64,000 nucleotides of DNA from Melastoma dodecandrum. Lineage: Eukaryota; Streptophyta; Magnoliopsida; Myrtales; Melastomataceae. This document shows, in pieces, positions 35,780 through 45,724 of the stretch. Under the pieces are notes generated by a model that searched no databases, was not told the DNA's origin, and saw nothing but the letters and a program-made list of their open reading frames with translations. The stretch's first letter is position 1. Each line of letters starts with the position of its first letter. The position numbers and the translations under genes are program-made. The stretch spans positions 1,550,001 through 1,614,000 of the forward strand of contig JARUPY010000397.1 in NCBI GenBank assembly GCA_029817715.1, written 5' to 3'.

Positions 35780-38700
35780 ATGTCTACATCCGCTGGCAAC
35801 ATGTTCTTCACTTTTTCTCCCAACCAAATTCCCATCTTCGACGGTGAGCACTTTGACTATTGGAGTTCCAAATGGAGACCAATTTCCTTTCGCAAGATCT
35901 ATGGAAACTTGTGGAGGAAGGCTACGAAGAAGTTCCAGAAGGAATCTCTCTCCCAGAAGGTGATAACACTTCCGTAGAAGGTGTCATCAACTGCACAGAA
36001 GATGAGCAGAAGGCATACAAGGAGAACGTCATGAAGAATGCCATGGCTCTGCGGATTCTGCAACAATCCGTGAGCAAAACCATCTTCCCAAGGATATTCG
36101 GCCTGAAGAAGGTGAATGAAGTATGGGAAGTCCTAAAGAAGGAGTTCAAAGGGTCACAGAAGGTGATCTCTATAAAGCTGCAGAATCTTTGGAGAGACTT
36201 CGACAATCTATCCATGAAAGACGCAGAAAAAGTCAAAGACTACTTCTCAAGGATCGTGGAGATCCTCAATCAATTGAAGAGTTACGGAGAAGTCGTCCCA
36301 GATAGAAAAGTCGTGGAGAAAATCCTCAGAAGCTTGCCACAGAAGTTTGAGTATGTGGTAACCGTGATTGAAGAGATGAAGGATCTCGCAGAAGTTTCCA
36401 TCTATGAATTGATGGGTTCCCTAGAAGCCCATGAGAAACGGGTCAGCAAGTACACAACCCCCGTGGAGCAAGCATTTCAAGCGAAATTGAATGTTTCTGA
36501 GCAGAAGCAAGAATATTCTGGAAACAATAGAAGGTCCTATGGCAGAGGACGTGGAGGCAGGTCTCGTGGCAGAGGCAGAGGCTATGCAGAAGGACGACCA
36601 GAAGGTCAGCACAGAAGCGATCATGGAGAAGCAGAAGCAGGATACCGCATCTGCAGAAAGAATAATCATGAAACAAAAAATTGTCGTTTTCGATGGAGGA
36701 GATGCAAGTTCCCAACACATTCAGATCGTGATTGCTGGTACAAAGATAAAGAACAGAAGAACGAGGACAGAAGCTCGATAAATTTCTCGAAGGAAGATAA
36801 ACCTTCTAAAGTTTTCTATTCTTTCTCTAACACCGTGCAAGATATGAGTGAGATATGGTTCCTCGATAGTGACTGTAGTAACCATGTCACAGGGATCAAG
36901 AAGAACTTTGTGGAGCTTAATGAGAAATACAAATCTCTTGAAACTTGGAGATAACAAGAAGTTAAAGATAGAAGGTAAAAGTGTTGTTTCAGTTTTCAGT
37001 GCAGAAGGTCAACAAAAGAGGATGCACGATGTCTTCTACACTCCAGAAATCGCACAGAACCTACTAAGTGTGGGACAGATGATGAAAAATGGCTACAAGT
37101 TAGTTTTTGCGGAAGGTCAATATGAGATAACAGACAGAAACAGACAGAAGGGCGCGGTCATGAAGATGACGTCCAACAATTTGTTCCCGTTAAAGATGAC
37201 TACTTGCAGTATTATGGCTCTCAAAACTGAGGTTGTAGATGATTCTCATCTTTGGCATCTCTGGTATGGACATTTGAATAGGAAGGTCTAGTTCTATTGA
37301 AGCAGAAGGATATGGTGGTAGGACTACCTTCTATACAAGCTGCAGAAAGTGATGTCTGTGAAGGATGTGTCTTCGGAAAGCATCATCGTCTTCCATTCCA
37401 AAACACATCATGGAGAGCTCAAGTCCCTCTCGAGTTGGTTCATGTGGATATTTGTGGACCGACTCAGACTTCGTCTCTCGATAACAGAAGATACTTTCTG
37501 TTGTTCGTAGATGAATATAGTAGAATGATTTGGATTTATTTTCTTGAGAGGAAGTCAAATGCTTTCACCACCATTATGAAGTTCAAAGTACTTGTAGAGA
37601 ATCAAAGTGGATACAATATTAAGACCTTGTGGACAGATCGCGCAAGAGAGTTTTTGTCATGACCATTCTTGGATTATTGTCAACAGAAGGGGATATAGAG
37701 GCAGTTGACCGTGCAGTTCCACGGCAGAATGGAGTCGCATAAAGAAATAAGAGAACCATAGTAGAGATGGCGAGAAGCTCGCTAAAGGGCAAAGGTCTAC
37801 CCAACAAGTTATGGGCAGAAGCTGTGAACAGATCCCCTACAAAAGCGGTTAGGGACAAGACCATATGAAGCGTGGCATAGAAGGAAGCCCGTGGTAAATC
37901 ATTTGAAAGTATTTGGGTGTATTGGATATGCACTTACACCTTCTCAAGGAAGAGAAAAGTTTGATGAGAAAGGTGAGAAGTTGATTTTTATCGGATATAG
38001 TGATGAATCGAAGGGATATCGTCTGTATAATCTGAATACTGACAAGTTAATTCTGTCAAGAGATGTTATCTTTGATGAACATACAGATTGGAAGTGGCAG
38101 GAAGAGTCTTCTATGACTCAGATTTTCCAGTATACAGAAACAGTAACAGAAGCATCTGTACAGAATCCTATCAGGACAACAGAAGCAGTAGCAGAAGTTA
38201 CAGTACAGAATCCCATCGGAACAACAGAAGCTAGTTCCTCTAAAACCATTCCAAAAGCGAAGGGTCCCATTGGAGATACACCACCAAGGAAGTATCGATC
38301 ATTCACTGAAATTTATGAGCAAGCTAACTTTGCTCTTGCTGCATTTGAGCCACAGAACTTTGAGGAGGCAGCCAAAGAAGAAAAATGGAGAAATGCCATG
38401 AAGGAGGAGATGACTTCTATAGAGAAGAATGACACGTGGTCATTGGTCGATCTACCAGAAGGAAAAGAAGCTGTCGGATTAAAGTGGGTCTACAAGACCA
38501 AGTATAATGAATATGGAAGTGTGCAGAAGCATAAAGCTCGCATCGTAGCAAAAGGCTATTCACAGAAGCCTGGAGTTGATTTTACAGAAACTTTTGCTCC
38601 TGTAGCAAGGATGGAGACAATCCGTGCTGTTCTAGCCATTGCAGCACAGAAGGAGCTTGAAGTATTCCAGCTTGATGTCAAGTCAGCATTTCTTAATGGA

Positions 38701-39868
38701 GTACTAGAAGAAGAAGTCTACGTAGAACAACCACAAGGATTCGTGATGAAAGGCACAAAAGACAAAGTCTACAGACTGCATAAGGCTCTATATGGTTTGA
38801 AGCAAGCACCAAGGGCGTGGAATTGCAGAATTGATTCCTATCTACAAAAGAAAGGATTCTCCAGAAGCTCAGTAGAACCTTCGTTATACATACAGAAGGT
38901 TGGTCCTGATTTTCTACTAGCATGTCTTTATGTGGATGATTTGATCTACACTAGCACCAGCAAAAGCTTGCTGCAGAAGTTCAAGGAAGCAATGATGGAA
39001 GAATTTGAGATGACAGATCTTGGCTTGATGAAGTACTTTCTCGGATTTCAAGTGAAGTAAAAGAAATGAGAGATTTTCTTTTCTCAAGAGAAGTACATAG
39101 CAGATCTATTGAAGAAGTTCCGTATGGAGAATGCGAAGCCAATTTCTACTCCAATGTCACTCAATGAGAAGTTACAGAAGGAAGATTCTACAGAAGTCTT
39201 TGATTCGAAGATCTATAGAAGCCTGATTGGTTCTCTTATTTATCTCACTCACACTATGACTAATATTGTTCATTCTGTGAGTTTGCTGTCTAGATTCATA
39301 AGCAACCCTAGCAGAACTCATTTCACAGCAGTAAAAGGGTTCTACGCTACCTAAAAGGCACACAGAAGGTCGAACTGAGGTATACAAAAGAGTAGAAGGA
39401 TAATCTAGTGGGTTATGTAGATAGTGATTGGCAGGAAGCATGGATGATCGCAGAAACACATCGGGATACTTGTTCTGCATTGGAACAAAGCCCATTTCAT
39501 AAAGTTGAAAGAAACAAAGCACTATTGGCCTCTCATCTGCAAAAGCTGAGTACATTGCAGCAAATGAAGCAACAAAAGAAGCTGTCTGGCTCAAAAGGTT
39601 ACTTCTAGAGTTACAACAGAAGGTGGACAAGCCAACAACAATCTTCTGTGATTACCAATCTGCAATTGCTATGACTAAGAATCCAGTTTTCCATGCAAGA
39701 TCGAAGCATATAGAACTTCGTCATCATTTCATCACAGAGTTAGTTTCGCAGAAGGAGATTCTTCTAGAGTTCATTAGCACCCATGATCAACCCGCTGATG
39801 TTCTTACAAAGGCGATGTCTTCTGAGAAGTTCGAGACATTCAAAGACTTCTTGAATATCATAAATTAA
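35780..39868 (+). pseudogene. Copia gag-pol polyprotein, broken
   Basis: Gag starts MSTSAGNMFF at 35780 and shifts frame near 35870. Its C-terminal zinc-binding region (about 36640-36740) keeps only part of the usual cysteines. Protease reads FLDSDCSNH where active copia enzymes have DSG, so the catalytic triplet is altered. A frameshift near 36950 follows. The GAG-pre-integrase is near 37250 (LWHLWYGHLN) and the integrase core near 37430-37750 contains a stop at about 37660 plus shifts. RT is long and mostly open (37891-39060), with the YVDD box near 38933, but ends at a TAA at 39058. RNase H is split by further stops near 39350-39400 before the tail ending at 39868. This is clearly non-functional. 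Confidence 0.92.
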
Positions 39869-39875
39869 GCGGGGG

Positions 39876-40229
39876 TGATGAAGGTAATTTATGATCAATA
39901 TTAATGGGTATTGAATTTAGTAACGGAAAAGTCATTTAAGTGGGTCATTAAAGCAGGCTATTAAATCTGTCATTAAATATGTCGGTTTCTATTGTCTTTT
40001 GGTTTTCCTACTCCTCCCTATATATAAAGGGACGTGTAGACATTTCTTGTATGATGTGAAAAAGAAAAAGTTTAAACAAAGAGAAATTGTAGCCAAAACA
40101 CACCTCGTAGGTGCAGCAGCTCTACAGAAGGTTTCCTCTATCCTACAGAAGGTCGTCGGCAGTACAGAACCTACATGCTGCTAGCACCTTCTCCCTTCCT
40201 ATCCAATCCTACACACATAACCCCCAACA
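39876..40229 (+). repeat. 3' LTR of second copia element
   Basis: 354 bp, TGATGAAGG...CCAACA, directly after a purine tract. It pairs with 35399-35753. Confidence 0.93.
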
Positions 40230-40234
40230 AATAT

Positions 40235-41116
40235 TACAAAACAAACTGAATTGGTTTTAATTCACTCATAGTCCTATGAAATCGATCTTCAGAACAGAGA
40301 CTTTCAAATTTTCTTTTCGAAATTGCTTTTTAATCACAAGTTAGAGACAGAGAAATTTTAAAACTCGTGTTGCGACAAATTTCTTATAAACTAACGGAAT
40401 TTTGAAACATAACACCGTGAAAGGATGGGAGACGTAACAACGACATGGTGCCAAATATAACATTTTTCTTTTTTCGTGAATTTCCGCTTCGTTTATTATT
40501 CCAAACCGAAGTGTTTCGTGTTAGTAGCAGACAGCCGAGGTTTTCCCTCCTCTTCTGTCCAAAATTCCTGCTCCCCAGTAGACAAAATCCAATCTTTCGT
40601 CCAAGCAAGCAAATCCCTCTTTTCCTTTTCCATTTTCCCTCGCTGGGTTTTGTGGTTTCGGCGAAAGCCCCACCGCAGGCAGAGGGCAGCATCCCCCCTC
40701 GAAGCTCCGCCTTTGTTTTTGTTCGGATCTGGGAGAAAATCTGGCTCCGGTTAGTTCACTCAAAAACTCGCGTACCCAGTTCGATCTCGACCCACTCGTG
40801 TGAGGATTCGTGGGAGTTCTTGTGGATTTTGCCTTTTTGGATTGGATAAGCTGTTGTACTCCGCATAATCATCTTAGGGTTTCCGGCCGTATTCATGGGA
40901 TGTTCCCTTCCTTGTGCTTCTGATTAGGAGAAGATGTTGTCGCTCGTTTAGGGTCTAGCAATTCCTCCGTGGGCATTAGGGAAGTTGTTTTCCGGGAATC
41001 AATTCGTGGCCTTGGGGGAGTGTTCGGTGTTCGACGGTGTTCCACAGTTTCAGGATTAGGTTGGATCAGGGTCAGTGTACCTAGCTGTTGTTCACAGGTG
41101 ATATGAGGGGTTGAAT
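40235..41116. other. TAF8 promoter and leader
   Basis: From about 40440 the sequence becomes CT-rich and less AT-rich, typical of a plant 5' leader, with possible leader introns before the TAF8 start. The open frames at 40445-40849 have no protein-family features and are treated as noncoding. Confidence 0.45.
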
Positions 41117-42303
41117 ATGAGCGATGGGGGTAACCATCAACCGAGGAATGTCAGAACACGGGGTGGGGACGAATATGCTCATGGAATTGCAAAAGTTGCA
41201 GTCGCACAAGTATGCCAGAATGAAGGGTTTCAGACTTTTCAACAGTCATCTCTGGAAACTCTCTCTGATGTCGCGGTTAGGTATATTCTCGAAATTGGGA
41301 AGATGGCACTGCTGTACGCTAACTTGGCAGGAAGAAGTCAGGTCAACCATTTCGACATCATTCATGGCTTGGAGGATTTGAGTTCTGTGACGGGATTCAA
41401 TGGTTCTTCAGAAATCAATCGTTGTTTGGCCAACTCTGGCGTGTTACAAGAAATTTCACAGTATATCAGTGATTACGAGGAGATCCCTTTTGTTTACGAT
41501 GTTCCTCGGTTTCCTATTGATAGAGACAGAAAGCGGCCACAGAGCTTCTTACAGATTGGTGTTGAACCCCCTGTTGAACACATCCCAGAATGGTTACCTG
41601 CATTCCCTGATCTGAAATGCAATGATGCGTCGCCGAAGGAATCTGACGGATTGCCTAGTGCTCTTGTTTATAATGGTGATGTGAAGGCCCCACAGCATGA
41701 GAAAAGTCAGACTCAGCTGCCTCCATCAAACACGACCCCCTTCCTCGCTTCAAATGGGCTAGCTAGACCATCTGTAATGGATAATAGAAATCTGGGCAAG
41801 TCAAATGAAAACCGTGCCACTGAATCCTTACCTTTCAGCACCTATAAGGGTTGCAGAGGAAGATGCATCCCCAGCAACGACTCTTTCCAAGAAACCTTCT
41901 TGGGACATAGATGGGGGAAATGCTCTTGATATGAAGCAAAACACTGATAGGAACATCATTGGGTCGGAAATATCCGGACCTCCTACTGACATGGTGAGCG
42001 GCAAGCTAGGTTCATCCCATGGCGAGGAGAAGTTCTCATGTCAAAGACCTTGTCTACAGTTCAAACTCAAGATTGGTAAGAAGACTAATGTCTCAAGCAG
42101 GATTACAGGCAATTGGTTTCTGGATGAGAGATCTCAAATGATTGGGGAAGGTGATGTTAGCAATGATGTGAAAAGGGCGGGCCCAAAAGATTCGGAAGGA
42201 ATCCATTGAAAGTACACAGGATGTAGGCATAGGCTTGGATAAAGAACATATGGCTGTTGAGTTTGACATGGTTGTATCAAACGAATCTTCTTATCATGAT
42301 TAG
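41117..42303 (+). CDS. TAF8: TFIID subunit 8 (TAF8), histone-fold protein, two frameshifts
   Basis: An intronless reading beginning MSDGGNHQPRN at 41117. Residues about 15-100 form the bromodomain-associated histone fold (AHGIAKVAVAQVCQNEGFQTFQQSSLE..., LSDVAVRYILEIGKMA). The TAF8 C-terminal region begins with VPRFPIDRDRKRPQSF and PEHIPEWLPAFP-type sequence. Known plant TAF8 proteins end with a basic motif near KRRA..ILKES. That motif appears here only by changing frame near 42175 (KIRKES, then a stop at 42301). Two single-base insertions are needed to explain the breaks: one between about 41700 and 41830 (an AAAA run at about 41804-41807 is a candidate) and one in the GGG run near 42171-42175. 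As written, the first frame ends after 270 residues. It is either a decaying gene or assembly errors. TAF8 scaffolds TFIID and pairs with TAF10. Confidence 0.83.
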
Positions 42304-42785
42304 TTGGAGTTAGTAGATTGTTTCACTTGTTCATGTGTTGTCAGGCTTTGGATTGCACACAACATTTAGAGGGAAAGCCTTAGCTGATCTTTACCTTACT
42401 TGCTCTTCTGTTCAAATTACTTTGATTGTGAAACATGCTAACATCTTCAAAAAAGCATAAACAAAAGGTATCAAAATATCTAAATTAACAAATTGCCAAG
42501 TGCATTTTCCATTTCCTAACATCATCCTACAATTCGCAACATCATTGTGTCCGAGCAGATCGATAAGCGATGTCCCTCTCCTCCCCTCGACAGAGCCTAA
42601 AGGGTATCCTCGACTGTGATCCGATTTTAATGTACTTACGTTAAGAATTTATTTAAAAAAAGGTGCAGAGCTTCGATCTAATGAGGATGTGTGTCTTTTC
42701 TTTTGGAAATTATTGTGCGTTTTCTGGGTTTCTTGAGGTAGATTTCGATTGTTGTTTACTCGATCCTTTTAATGTTGCTGTGGGT
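42304..42785. other. TAF8 3' region and spacer before the LTR element
   Basis: TAF8 3' UTR-like sequence, then T-rich sequence from about 42660 that reads like the leader or leader intron of the SPIRAL1-like gene interrupted at 42790. No gene is seen. Confidence 0.4.
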
Positions 42786-42790
42786 GTGTG

Positions 42791-43769
42791 TGTTCGCGCA
42801 CGAAACGGATCACGTTGGAAATATTTGGCAATGGACTCACAGTAGTTATATTGTGGTCGCCAGTAAGAAGATGCACAATTTTATTGAAATCAAATGCAAG
42901 TCTTACAATCTTAATGAATAAAGGAAACAGGGCTTACAGCCATTAAAAATGGAAAAAAGCGCAAGTATTGACGACGACGTGGAAATCTGTGACGGTGGAG
43001 AACTTGTGACGAAGGCCTTGGAAGCTCGCTCCGTCGGTGGTGGTCGCTGGCGGGAGGCTGTGACGAAGGCCCTACGAGCTCACTCCGTCGGTGGTGTCGC
43101 TGGCGGGGGTTGACGGCAAAGGCCCTACGAGCTCACTCTGCTGGTGGAGGGAGGTTGACCTACAAACCGGGTCGAGGTATCTAATTTCCTAAGGTTGACG
43201 AACAAACTTCAGTGTTTTGGCTGTGTGTGGTCGTGTCCTGTCTTGAAAAATCCCTCTGCTATTTATAGAGGACTTGTACGCGATTAATGCGTAACAGATA
43301 GATCGTTTTGCAGATCGTGTTATAGATCGTGATCCCTAATGTCGTGGGAGTGTCTCAACAACCCCCTTGATATATGGGATCACGTTCCTGGATATTTAAG
43401 ATCAGTTACGATCTTTAACAAACGTGATTGAAAATAAATTTATTTCAACCTCGTCGACTTGACTGATCTGTACGGACTACGATCGACTTGGTCGACTTAT
43501 CCAGGATTCCGTCGACTTGACCCTACTAGTAGACCTAGCTACGGTTGCGTCATCTTGATTGGCTTTGATCACCATATTCCTTCGTTGTGAGTCGACCTAG
43601 TCGACCCCGTTCATAAGTCGACCTAGTCGACTTCGTCATAAATCGACCTAGTCGACTTCGTCGTGAGTCGGCCTAGACGACTACATCTTGGGCCGACTCG
43701 GAGTGTGACTTGAGAGATTACTGGGTTTCTGTTCTAAACTCAGGCCCAAAATTAATTGCCATGTCAACA
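42791..43769 (-). repeat. 3' LTR of the minimal LTR element (979 bp)
   Basis: It carries three copies of an about 54-bp GTGACGAAGGCC.. unit near 43010-43140 where the other LTR has two, explaining most of the length difference. It also has the CTAGTCGAC repeat block near its right end. Confidence 0.85.
43590..43702 (+). repeat. 25-27-bp tandem repeats with palindromic cores
   Basis: Four or more imperfect units built around GTCGACCTAGTCGAC, itself nearly palindromic, lie inside the left LTR. A shorter, rearranged version lies at about 44650-44730 in the right LTR. Confidence 0.8.
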
Positions 43770-43884
43770 TAAGCCCCCCTTTTATGCTGGGTTGGCTATG
43801 CCGACTCAGCAGAAATCATACCCTATATAAAGGAGAGTCATCGTCCTTTTCCCGCACTTACTCCCACTGTGGTCGCCAAAAACG

Positions 43885-44803
43885 TGTTCGCGCACGAAAC
43901 GGATCACGTTGGAAATATTTGGCAATGGACTCACAGTAGTTATATTGTGGTCGCCAGTAAGAAGATGCACAATTTTATTGAAATCAAATGCAAGTCTTAC
44001 AATCTTAATGAATAAAGGAAACAGGGCTTACAGCCATTAAAAATGGAAAAAAGCGCAAGTATTGACGACGACGTGGAAATCTGTGACGGTGGAGAACTTG
44101 TGACGAAGGCCTTGGAAGCTCGCTCCGTCGGTGGTGGTCGCTGGCGGGGGTTGACGGCAAAGGCCCTACGAGCTCACTCTGCTGGTGGAAAGGGAGTTGA
44201 CCTATGAACCGGGTCGAGGTATCTAATTTCCTAAGGTTGACGAACAAACTTCAGTGTTTTTGGCTGTGTATGGTCGTGTCCTGTCTTGAAAAATCCCTCT
44301 GCTATTTATAGAGGATTTGTACGCGATTAACGCGTAACAGATAGATCGTTTTGCAGATCGTGTTATAGATCGTGATCCCTAATGTCGTGGGAGTGTCTCA
44401 ACAACCCCCTTGATATATGGGATCACGTTCCTGGATATTTAAGATCAGTTACGATCTTTAACAAACGTGATTGAAAATAAATTTATTTCAACCTCGTCGA
44501 CTTGACTGATCTGTACGGACTACGATCGACTTGGTCGACTTATCCAGGATTCCGTCGACTTGACCCTACTAGTATACCTAGCTACGGTTGCGTCATCTTG
44601 ATTGGCTTTGATCACCATATGGCTTTCATTACACTACTTGACCCTACTAAGTCGACCTAGTCGACTTCGTCATAAATCGACCTAGTCGACTTCGTCGTGA
44701 GTCGGCCTAGACGACTACATCTTGGGCCGACTCGGAGTGTGACTTGAGAGATTACTGGGTTTCTGTTCTAAACTCAGGCCCAAAATTAATTGCCATATCA
44801 ACA
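43885..44803 (-). repeat. 5' LTR of the minimal LTR element (919 bp)
   Basis: Nearly the same sequence as 42791-43769 except for one missing 54-bp unit and a replaced segment near 44620-44650. The primer-binding-like site adjoins its left edge on the minus strand. Confidence 0.85.
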
Positions 44804-45192
44804 GTGTGTTGGGATTTTGGGGCTTTGCCTGATCTGTGTGAGGATCTAGGGGAATAAATCCGGGTGCCCTGTTGGAGGTAGTGTAATGAGACGGTGATGA
44901 AGTAGATGAGGCGTCTTTGTGTTGATTTGGGTATGGGTGTCCTTCTGTCTGGATTTGGCTCAATTTCCCTCATGAGCCAAAAAACCCAGTTCTGTTTTTG
45001 GTTTCCTCTGAATGTTTCTGTTTGATCTGAAGAGGAAAACACATTGGATTGTTTGTTGGTTTCCTTTTTATCTGAATGAAACCGTTTTGGATTTGTTTGG
45101 CTGGGAAGGGAGAAAACAGAATATAACTAATGGGACGTGGAAGGGGTCAGTGCTCTTTGGCCTACCTGTTCGGTAGCGGGGACTCGGCTGGT

Positions 45193-45562
45193 TGGAATGA
45201 TTCTTCTGGGATCGACGATCGGAGAAGACGAGAATGAATGCAGGACTGATCGAAAGAGAATTCAGTCGAAACTTTTCATTCAACCGAAGCTTGCAGAGCA
45301 CAAGCAATTACATAACAAGGAAGAAGACTTTTTAACAGAATTCTACAACCCACACTAGTCTACTCAACTCCTCTTATAGCTAATACAATGTAACTACTTT
45401 TGTAACTAACTCAATGAAACAATAACAACATTTATTCCCTTCTGCTTCTCTGCACGCATTGCTTCAGCTCCTGTGCGCTTCACAGCAGCTCTCCTCTGCT
45501 CCAAACTGCGCTTCAACTCTTCTTACTCCTTTATAACAGCTCTCTTCTTCTATCCCATATCA
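45193..45562 (-). repeat. 3' LTR of gypsy element
   Basis: 370 bp, TGGAATGATT...CATATCA on the plus strand. It pairs with 50131-50498. Confidence 0.92.
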
Positions 45563-45724
45563 ATCCAACCCCCTTAAAACAAAGCTTGACCCCAAGCTTT
45601 CTACGCATCTCCTCAACTCCCTTCCACAATTCTTGCAACACTTACCTCCCATGCGCACATTCTTCACCCCACTACTTTGCTCAGTACACTGCTTTCCCAT
45701 CCCCCTTAAAAAGACAACTTGTCC

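Larger units (their letters stand above)
35399..40229 (+). mobile_element. Ty1/copia LTR retrotransposon with both LTRs and target duplication
   Basis: Plus-strand element with LTRs of 355 and 354 bp and a perfect 5-bp duplication, AATAT, at 35394-35398 and 40230-40234. A primer-binding site complementary to initiator tRNA-Met (TGGTATCAGAGC) is at 35758-35769. A purine tract (AAGCGGGGG, about 39867-39875) precedes the 3' LTR. The LTRs differ at roughly seven bases plus one base of length, about 98% identical by eye. The coding interior has frameshifts, stops and an altered protease site, so decay is heavy compared with the LTRs. The interior is strikingly rich in CAGAAG motifs. It belongs to a lineage different from the 5.4-10.7 kb element, as gag and LTRs are unrelated by eye. 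Confidence 0.94.
42791..44803 (-). mobile_element. Minimal LTR retrotransposon derivative (two LTRs, 115-bp interior)
   Basis: Two direct repeats of 979 and 919 bp, both TGTTCGCGC...TCAACA, flank an interior of only 115 bp (43770-43884). The whole unit is flanked by GTGTG at 42786-42790 and 44804-44808. On the minus strand the interior still holds a primer-binding-like site, TGGCGACCACAGTGGGA (43862-43878), six bases inside the right LTR, and a polypurine tract, AAAAGGGGGG (43774-43783), beside the left LTR. This fixes the orientation as minus. No coding sequence remains. The primer site resembles those of Tat-type gypsy elements, so this may be a deletion derivative of that group. That affiliation is inference. 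The LTRs are longer than those of typical TRIMs. Confidence 0.85.

Noticed and set aside
42791..44803. Long direct repeats and short palindromic repeats that might suggest a CRISPR-like or satellite array
   Set aside because: The large repeats are a pair of LTRs with a flanking target duplication, and the short repeats have no unique spacers. The genome is a plant.
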